Assembly: GCF_002154335.2 (NCBI RefSeq)
Contig: NZ_MTPX02000009.1
Span: forward strand, 1 to 64,000
Source: Actinomyces ruminis
Lineage (GTDB): Bacteria; Actinomycetota; Actinomycetes; Actinomycetales; Actinomycetaceae
DNA: 64,000 nt
Direction: 5' to 3'
Positions 57,893 to 64,000 of this stretch are shown here, piece after piece. Position numbers and translations under genes: made by a program. A model generated the notes under the pieces. The model saw only the letters and a list, made by a program, of their open reading frames with translations, was not told where the DNA came from and made no database searches. Every line of letters begins with the position of its first letter. Position 1 is the stretch's first letter.

Positions 57893-59272
57893 GTGATCGA
57901 AGTTCGAGATATGGCACACGCCGAAGCCCAGGCAGGTTCCGGCGTCCCGCTCACTGTCTCGACCCAGCCGGGACAATTGCTGGTACTGATCACAAGCTCA
58001 CAGTTCGGATCCGTCGGCACAAACGGCGTCCCGACAGGCTGGGAGTACTCCTACTCCGACGGAACGAGCAGTCTGGGCCGATCCGGCTTCATCGCCTGGA
58101 CTCGGGCCTCTCAGCCCGGCGATGTAACCATTTCCCAGTGGTGGGGCGGGACATCCACCAACACCTCCCGTCAACGTGGACTTCTGCTCGCTGTCTCCGG
58201 AGTCGCCCCAGAGTCGGTTCCCACCGTGACCGGCTGGACTGCCGACAAGCCCACCACCCCTGCTCCAGGGCTGCTAATCACCCAGCAGCATGCAACCAAG
58301 TATTCGACACTCAACGCTTTCACGGTAGCCGATGCGCAGGTTGTCTACGCCGGCCAGGCCAGCACCACATCCGCATGGTCATCTCTACGTGTATTACTCA
58401 CGAGTCCCTCGGGCGGCAATATCACCGAGACACAGACCCAGGCCACCACCGTGTGGGCGGCGGTCGGGCTACAGCCTGCGCAGACCTCGGCTACGACCGT
58501 AAGCGTGTCCGTGCGCGGTGCCGATGAGCGAACGATCTCCAGTACTCAGACCGCTCTGAACGAACCGACGAGCTTCAACGTCGATTCATTGCTCTCGCGT
58601 ACGGACGGCTGGATGATCGCACATCGCGGCGGATCGGCGGACTGGCCCGAGATGAGCCTGCGCGCCTACAGCGAGTCCGCTTCCAGGAACGTTCCGGCCC
58701 TGGAGTTCAGCTTTAACCTCACTTCCGACGGCGTTCCGGTGGGGGTCCACAACAAGAATCTGCAGGCGGTCGACCCCAGCGCACCCAGTACCCGCGTATC
58801 CCAGATGGCTTGGGCCGAAGTACGCCGATATACCACCATGGGCGAGCCGTTCATCCGCCTCGACGACCTGCAGGCCGCCTATGGCGACGACCGTGTCCTC
58901 TTCATCGACCCCAAGCACAGTGGCGCGGCTCATCAAACCTACCTGCCATGGCTGGACCCTGAACGCACCATTCTCAAGTTCTCCGGTGATGCGACCTGGC
59001 TAGCCGACATCTGGCGCAAAGCAGGTTTCCGCACGTGGGGCTACGTGTACGAGGAGCACATCATCAGCGGTGAGGCCGCCACCTGGGCGCCTCACTGGGA
59101 CCTGCTCGGCGTGCCATGGCAGGCCAGCGAGTCGGCATGGCAGACCGCCACTGGATACGGCGTACCCCTCATCGGCCACATCTGCAATAGCCAACAAGCA
59201 CTGGATACCTGCATTAGCCACGGCGCAATCGGCGCCATGTGTGCAAAAATCGATGGGATGGCAGTTTCATGA
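57893..59272 (+). CDS. Glycerophosphodiester phosphodiesterase-like protein with beta-rich N-terminal domain
   Basis: GTG 57893 is chosen because AGGAGGACCCG precedes it; the open frame to 57848 lacks a ribosome site. Residues 1-205 form a beta-rich domain (TVSTQPGQLLVLITSSQFGS, GFIAWTRASQPGDVTISQWW). The GDPD domain starts WMIAHRGGSADWPEMSLRAY (His-Arg-Gly at 244-246). The usual E-x-D metal pair reads E271-F-S273 and the catalytic His286 is followed by Asn (GVHNKNL), so one metal ligand is missing. No signal peptide is seen. The stop overlaps the next gene's ATG. It may bind or cleave a glycerol-phosphate polymer; phage tail proteins share this architecture, but no phage genes are near. Confidence 0.78.
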   Translation: MIEVRDMAHAEAQAGSGVPLTVSTQPGQLLVLITSSQFGSVGTNGVPTGWEYSYSDGTSSLGRSGFIAWTRASQPGDVTISQWWGGTSTNTSRQRGLLLAVSGVAPESVPTVTGWTADKPTTPAPGLLITQQHATKYSTLNAFTVADAQVVYAGQASTTSAWSSLRVLLTSPSGGNITETQTQATTVWAAVGLQPAQTSATTVSVSVRGADERTISSTQTALNEPTSFNVDSLLSRTDGWMIAHRGGSADWPEMSLRAYSESASRNVPALEFSFNLTSDGVPVGVHNKNLQAVDPSAPSTRVSQMAWAEVRRYTTMGEPFIRLDDLQAAYGDDRVLFIDPKHSGAAHQTYLPWLDPERTILKFSGDATWLADIWRKAGFRTWGYVYEEHIISGEAATWAPHWDLLGVPWQASESAWQTATGYGVPLIGHICNSQQALDTCISHGAIGAMCAKIDGMAVS

Positions 59273-59781
59273 ATGCTTCACCAGCGACCGCCCGACGCCT
59301 CGCCCCGAGTACACGAAGCATGCCACTCTCACTGAGCAGACGCCGCTTCGGCCTGATCGTCGTCGGCGGCACAGCAATGGTTCTCGGCCTCCATTGCACA
59401 GGACCGTCAGCACACGCCGCTGCGGCGGAGTTGATCGTCGGACCCGCAGCTGTCATGAACGGCAAGACGGTGCTACGCGTGGCGACGAACTCGGCCGGCG
59501 CCGACCTGCTGACCCGCACCGGCGCCTTCAAAACGGCCTCCACGGGCTACACACCTGGGAAGATCCGCCTACTGTCGCTCAGTCGCGGACTCGGCCTGCG
59601 CCCGCTGAGCGAGCAGCCCGCGGTGATCAGCACCACCACGGACGCGTCGCTGAATGCTGCCTTCGCCGTCTTCGACGGGGTCACAGGCAACGGCGACGTT
59701 GAGGTGCTCTTCCCCGGGCTGGGCCTGATCGAGTCCGTGCCCGTGGTGGCCTCACATCAGGCACCATTCTCACTCGCCTAA
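59269..59781 (+). CDS. Small exported protein with Tat-like signal, unknown function
   Basis: ATG 59269 overlaps the previous stop (ATGA), giving 170 residues. The leader SLSRRRFGLIVVGGTAMVLG with twin arginines and cleavage near SAHAAAA suggests Tat or Sec export. The mature part is short and beta-rich (ELIVGPAAVMNGKTVLRVAT, YTPGKIRLLSLSRGLGLR, FPGLGLIESVPVVASHQAPF). I recognise no family. Translational coupling to the GDPD-like gene suggests the two work together at the cell surface. Confidence 0.7.
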   Translation: MNASPATARRLAPSTRSMPLSLSRRRFGLIVVGGTAMVLGLHCTGPSAHAAAAELIVGPAAVMNGKTVLRVATNSAGADLLTRTGAFKTASTGYTPGKIRLLSLSRGLGLRPLSEQPAVISTTTDASLNAAFAVFDGVTGNGDVEVLFPGLGLIESVPVVASHQAPFSLA

Positions 59782-59925
59782 ACAGCTGTCGCGATAGGAA
59801 TCACCGTGGATCCCGCCCACACAGCCCGGATGCACGGTTAACCTGGTGTCCTGACACAACGCCTTGGAGACCCGCCGAGCTCGCGTGGTGGCTCGTGCGG
59901 GGTTTGGCACGACAAGGGGGCACCC

Positions 59926-60590
59926 ATGAGCCAAGACGAGGCCGACCGAATCGGCGGCCTGCTGAAGTCGGCGCCACTGTGGCTGGCGCATGTCGTTCTC
60001 GGCGTCATCGTGGGAGTCGTATTCGCCACGCTAAGCGGCCCGGTCTACACCTCCACGGCCAGCGCTCTCGTTGCCGCCGACACCAGCGACGGGGGTCGCA
60101 GCGTATCCTCCGCAACGAACATCATCAACACGGTGATGCCCACGATTGTCCAGCTCAGCACATCCGACTCGGTGCTGTCGGAGGTCGCGCAGACCACTGG
60201 GATCGACCAGTCCGAGGTGAAGCGCGCGGTCACGGTGACAAGCTCGACCAACAGCCTGATCATTACCGTCTCGGCCACCGCATCGTCCGCCGAGACCGCG
60301 CAGGTGATCGCCGAGGCCGAGGTCGCCGCGCTGCGTCGGATGGTATCTGAGTTGTCAATAACTCCCCAGGACGAGACGGGCCTGTCTTTAACGGACGTAG
60401 ACGCCGCCTCGCTTCCCTCTGCGCCGTCCGGCCCCTCAAAGGCACGCTACGGAGCATTCGGCGGCATCATCGGAGCCTGATCGGCCTTGCAGTCTCGTTC
60501 CTACTGCTTCGCACCCGCGTAAACAGCGACGACGAGGGCGCCGTCCCGAACACAGCCACTCCACCCGCGACACCGGCGACGCCCGAGTAG
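59926..60590 (+). CDS. Wzz-like chain-length determinant (copy 2), one frameshift
   Basis: ATG 59926 follows ACAAGGGGGCACCC. The protein opens with an N-terminal membrane helix (HVVLGVIVGVVFATLSG) and VYTSTASALVAADTSDGG, then NTVMPTIVQLSTSDSVLSEV and TVTSSTNSLIITVSATASSA, clearly paralogous to the Wzz copy at 47551. A missing C near 60476 restores the second membrane helix LIGLAVSFLLLRTRV and a tail ending TPPATPATPE at 60590, about 221 residues. It lacks a tyrosine-kinase domain. Its role is inferred to be glycan chain length control for the second cluster. Confidence 0.78.
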
Positions 60591-60696
60591 GTCACTGTTC
60601 ATGACGTAGACAACCGCACATGCGATCACACGACGATCACCACAGCAGCAGACCCTGTGTTACGCTGCTCACACGCCCCTGAGCTGGAGTTACGTC

Positions 60697-63472
60697 ATGG
60701 AACGCATCACCCTCGCCCTTACCGTGCTGTTCACCCTCGCCGCAATCACTCTTTGCACCACCCCGGCCACGCGCGCCGCAGCGGCGGCTACGGACACAAT
60801 CCACGTCAGCGCCTCGGCGAACGCTGAAAACGCGGACGGCACAGCTTCACATCCCTTCCAAACCATCGGGGAGGCACTGAAGAAAGCTAATCCGGGCGAC
60901 ACCGTAGAGGTGGACGACGGCACCTATCGCGAGGGAGAACTAGTTCTCAAAGGAGTCACACTCAAGGCCAAGAATGGAACCGAGCCTGTTCTTACCGGCA
61001 CCGAGGCGCTGACCCGAGCCGATTTCACCGCTCAGAACGGCCTCTGGACCAGCAAGCGCACCGATTTCGTACGGTTCAACCAGGATGCATCCACTAATCC
61101 CAAGAAGGTCGAAGGCGATATGTCGCGTTTCCCGGAGGCCGTGTTCTTCGTTGGAGCCGACGGAACAGCCGAAGAGTTGACCCAGGTGGACGACCCCGCC
61201 GAAGTCAAGCCGGGCACGATGACCTTCTACGTCAGGGACTTGGCCGCTGAGGAGAATCCGGCCATCGCGTCGCGGTTGGCGAACTCTGACAGCGAATCAT
61301 CCTGGGCGCAGGGGCCACACACAGGCGCCCAATACATTCTGGGCTGCGACCCCGGCGACAATACTGTCGAGATCATCCAGCACGGCCGAGCTCTCACCAT
61401 GACCGGCGACGGCGCAGCGGTGATAGGCCTGACGATCAGCAACTACGCGCCGATCCAGTCGTGGAGCTACGTCGATCCGGTCTGGGGCACCAGCGCCAAC
61501 GCAACCATGGTCTTCAATGCATCAGACAACTCACGCATCGACCGGGTCACGTTCTCGGGATCCCAGGCGGGACCTGCGCTTCACGTGTCCGACGCCAATG
61601 ACGTCACGGTGACGAATTCGGTTTTCACCGGGAACGGTGCCAACGGCGCCGGAGCGAATCGCGCCCATCGTCTTTTCATGTACGGAAACACTTTCGCCGG
61701 AAATGGCAACAAGAGTTTCATAACCGCCGCTTGCGGGGCGTACTGCACAGTGGCCGACCTAAAGATCACTCACACTAAGGGCGCACGCCTCGAAGCCAAC
61801 ACCTTCGACCGCTCACAAGCGGTGCAGGACGATTCGGACGAGCACCTCGACGCCTCCGACCTCAGCATGAACAAGGCCCGCCCTACCGCATTCAACGCCC
61901 TATGGTTGGACGAAGGCGTGATCAATTCGGTGGTCGTGGGGAACTCATTCATCAACATCGACCGCATCGCAATCCTGGACGAGGTGGGGCAGGACAATGT
62001 CATCGTCTCGAACCTGATTCAGGGGTCCAAAACCGGCATTCAGCTGTCCGGTAGTGCACGCGACAAGGTCTGGAACAACACGGTCGTCGGCACCATAGAC
62101 CCGATCTATGTACGCGAGGACGGACGCGTCGACGCGTGCAACCTGTCGACCGAGTGGGAAACCTGCCCTGCCGCCTACACCGAGAAGTGGAGTGCGGGAC
62201 AGTACAACGGCGGAGACACCAGCAACCCGATGCCGTGGGACTCCCTGGACAACGAGCTGATCAACAATGTCATCGCCTCAAAGCCGAGAACCGCCTTCAC
62301 CGATGCCGGCGCCAACAAGAACCACCGCTACACGAACATGATCCTGGTCGAGGCCTCCCGGAACCTGCGACGCGAGGGCGAGACTGAGGGCAGATTCGCG
62401 GGCACCAACGAGCAGCTCGCCGAGTCCGACTACAACGTGTTCGTCAGGCCTGATACCATTGATTCCGGCACGGGTTCCGACCTGTATCTGACCAACTTCG
62501 GCCTCGGCCTGATTCCTGGGCCGTGTCCGAGACACTCACGCAGGAGTCGCAGGCGCAGGGCCTGACGATTGCAGGCAAGGACTCTCACTCGCTCGACCTG
62601 CGCGCCGACCGCGGCGACTCTCCGATCTTTGTTCGTGAGACCACCACCATCACCGACTACAGCGGCGACTACCGCATTCTCGACGGTTCCCCAGCCGATG
62701 GCTCGGGCAAACCGCTCAGTACGGCGGTCGCCTCCGCCCTAGGCCTCCCCGCAGGAACGACGGTGGACCGAGGCGCACTGGTGAACGCTGCCTGGGACAC
62801 CTCCACAGCGGACCTCGGCAGCAACACGCGTCTGAGCGATGGCATCTGGGGCGACCACTTCGAAACCGCCGTCAGCGGCGGCTGGGGTGCTTCCTGGTCG
62901 GTCGCACCCGCGGCCCGTTTCAGCAGTGGAACCGACGGATACGGGGTAATTACCATGCAGAGGCCGGCACGGGCTCCTCCGCCACCGTGCGCAACTACAG
63001 CTCCACAAGCACCCGTGTCAACGCCTACTTCACCTTCGCCGAGAACGGAGCAGGGGGGAGGACCTACCTCTCGATCGCCGCACGCGGCATCGCTGGGTCT
63101 TCGGACTGCTACTACGTGAAAACAGTCCTGGACAATGGGAGGCTCTCCGCTAGCCTGATGAAACGGGTGGGCTCGCAGGAAACCACCCTGGCCACAATCC
63201 CGGTGGAGGGCACGTTCAGCCCGGGTATGCGGGTGAATGTCATCGTCGAGGTGGTTGGGGCCTCGCCCACTACGCTGCGGGCCAAGGTGTGGTTGGGAGA
63301 GACTGCCGCGCCCACCGAGTGGGACGCTACGGCCACTGACGCTGAGCCTAGGCTCCAGCGCCGCGGCGTCGTCCGTATCAACACCTACCTCTCGGGAAGC
63401 GCTACCTCAACCGGGCAGGCGCTGAAGGTCGCCACGCTGAGTGTGGAGGATGAGACCAGGGTCCAGCCCTGA
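60697..63472 (+). CDS. Secreted right-handed parallel beta-helix protein with shared C-terminal domain, two frameshifts
   Basis: ATG 60697 follows GAGCTGGAGTTACGTC and opens a signal peptide MERITLALTVLFTLAAITL ending near ATRAAAAA. The N-terminal PbH start ASHPFQTIGEALKKANPGDT and VEVDDGTYREGELVLKGVT is DUF1565-like, followed by repeated coils such as NDVTVTNSVFTGNGANGAG and QDNVIVSNLIQGSKTGIQLS, as in pectate-lyase-like proteins. Shifts near 62505 and 62960 join SWAVSETLTQESQAQGLT and the last domain, which starts GDHFETAVSGGWGASWSVAP and resembles the C-terminus of the protein at 49629. Corrected length is about 925 residues. A polysaccharide lyase or epimerase-like fold is likely; the active site is not evident. 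Confidence 0.8.
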
Positions 63473-63541
63473 TCACCGACCACAGAGCGGAGCCAAGGCC
63501 CGCGGCGGTGCGGTTTCGCGATTAAGGCTGGGCCGCGCGTC

Positions 63542-64000
63542 TCAGCGTGTGTAAGGCGCGGTCGCAGGCCCGCGCAGCGTCGCCCGCAGGATGCCGCGAC
63601 CGCCCGCTGCGCGGTGCTCATGTTGCGCTCGCTGCGCCTGGCGGTCGGCGCCCTCACCTCGGGCCGCCTGGGCGCGAACCGAGCCGACCAGCCACAATGC
63701 CGTCCCGCGCGCCGTAAACTCCAGGCGCCGCCGGGCACGCCGCCAGCCGCTAGTGTCCAGCAGCCGCACCCACGCCCAGGTCTCGGCGTTACGGCGGGCC
63801 CGGGTGAGCACCCACTGGCGGCTGGCACGCTCGGGAGGAACACTCTCGGACACCACAGCCGCGTCGCACCAAACCAGCGCGCCGGCGCGGGCGGTCAGTG
63901 AACGGGTGAAGAAGGTGTCCTCCCCGCCGGTGAAGGCGAAGCGCGGATCAAATTCGAGTCCCAGGCGGCGCACCACGGTCATGTCCAGCAGCAGGTTGTT
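63542..64000 (-). CDS. Family 2 glycosyltransferase, partial at window edge
   Basis: The minus-strand frame is open to base 64000 and enters as NNLLLDMTVVRRLGLEFDPR, then FAFTGGEDTFFTRSLTARAG and VVSESVPPERASRQWVLTRA. This is the same pattern as residues 170-240 of the glycosyltransferase at 53659 (NLLLDLRQLGDLRF, GLSGGEDTLLTRTL), so it is the C-terminal half of a paralogue. The tail after residue 110 of the visible part is Arg/Ala-rich and may be out of frame. The catalytic N-terminus lies outside the window. Confidence 0.82.
   Translation of the reverse strand, partial: NNLLLDMTVVRRLGLEFDPRFAFTGGEDTFFTRSLTARAGALVWCDAAVVSESVPPERASRQWVLTRARRNAETWAWVRLLDTSGWRRARRRLEFTARGTALWLVGSVRAQAARGEGADRQAQRAQHEHRAAGGRGILRATLRGPATAPYTR

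Noticed and set aside
57893-59272. Prophage tail gene
   Set aside because: GDPD domains and beta-rich N-terminal modules occur in phage tails, but no capsid, portal, terminase or integrase genes are nearby, and the neighbours are glycan genes.

Overview
This window is strongly G+C-rich and uses GTG and TTG starts freely, as actinobacteria do. Two blocks of gene order are ones I know from actinobacterial chromosomes. The block ychF, ispH, xseA, xseB, PIN-PhoH, uppS, hemolysin III, greA matches the order around M. tuberculosis Rv1112 to Rv1080c. The block glmU, prs, mfd, lipoprotein, eno, FtsB-like, DUF501, Ppx/GppA plus rplY and pth matches Rv1014c to Rv1026. Together with the repeat content this suggests a member of the Actinomycetaceae, probably Actinomyces-like. 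The species is an inference.

Layout. 1-14.3 kb: core genes for a GTPase, DNA repair (rmuC, an HTH/alkyltransferase-like gene, xseAB), isoprenoid and undecaprenyl synthesis (ispH, uppS), a sugar kinase, PIN-PhoH, hemolysin III, polyphosphate kinase 2, greA, msrA and a LysE exporter. 14.5-25.5 kb: an ABC-class ATPase with an Arg/Gly/Tyr-rich N-terminus, an FMN reductase, ilvA, a small membrane protein with an ABC transporter pair, ilvD, and a decayed amidase. 25.6-31.9 kb: FKBP, a Bax-inhibitor-1-like membrane protein, and a four-gene ABC exporter plus two-component operon. 31.9-43.3 kb: a leftward housekeeping run from mfd through eno and Ppx to rplY and pth. 43.4-55.4 kb: a polysaccharide locus (FrhB-like protein, Wzx, pyruvyl transferase, Wzz, Wzy-like, glycosyltransferase, deacetylase, a large propeller/LamG surface protein) lying between mfd and prs-glmU. 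55.4-57.7 kb: prs, a short glmU and tRNA-Gln(UUG). 57.8-64 kb: a second surface or polysaccharide cluster (GDPD-like protein, exported small protein, second Wzz, beta-helix protein, edge-truncated glycosyltransferase).

How the genes work together: uppS supplies the lipid carrier, glmU supplies UDP-GlcNAc, and Wzx, Wzy and Wzz flip, polymerise and set the length of a surface glycan. Glycosyltransferases, a pyruvyl transferase and a deacetylase would build or modify it. The LamG and beta-helix proteins share one C-terminal domain, so they may act on or bind the same surface material.

Caution for every user: about 28 single-base indels, mostly one missing G or C, split otherwise intact genes including mfd, ilvD and glmU. 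I read them as sequence errors, not as biology, and give full-length gene coordinates with the suspected shift positions.
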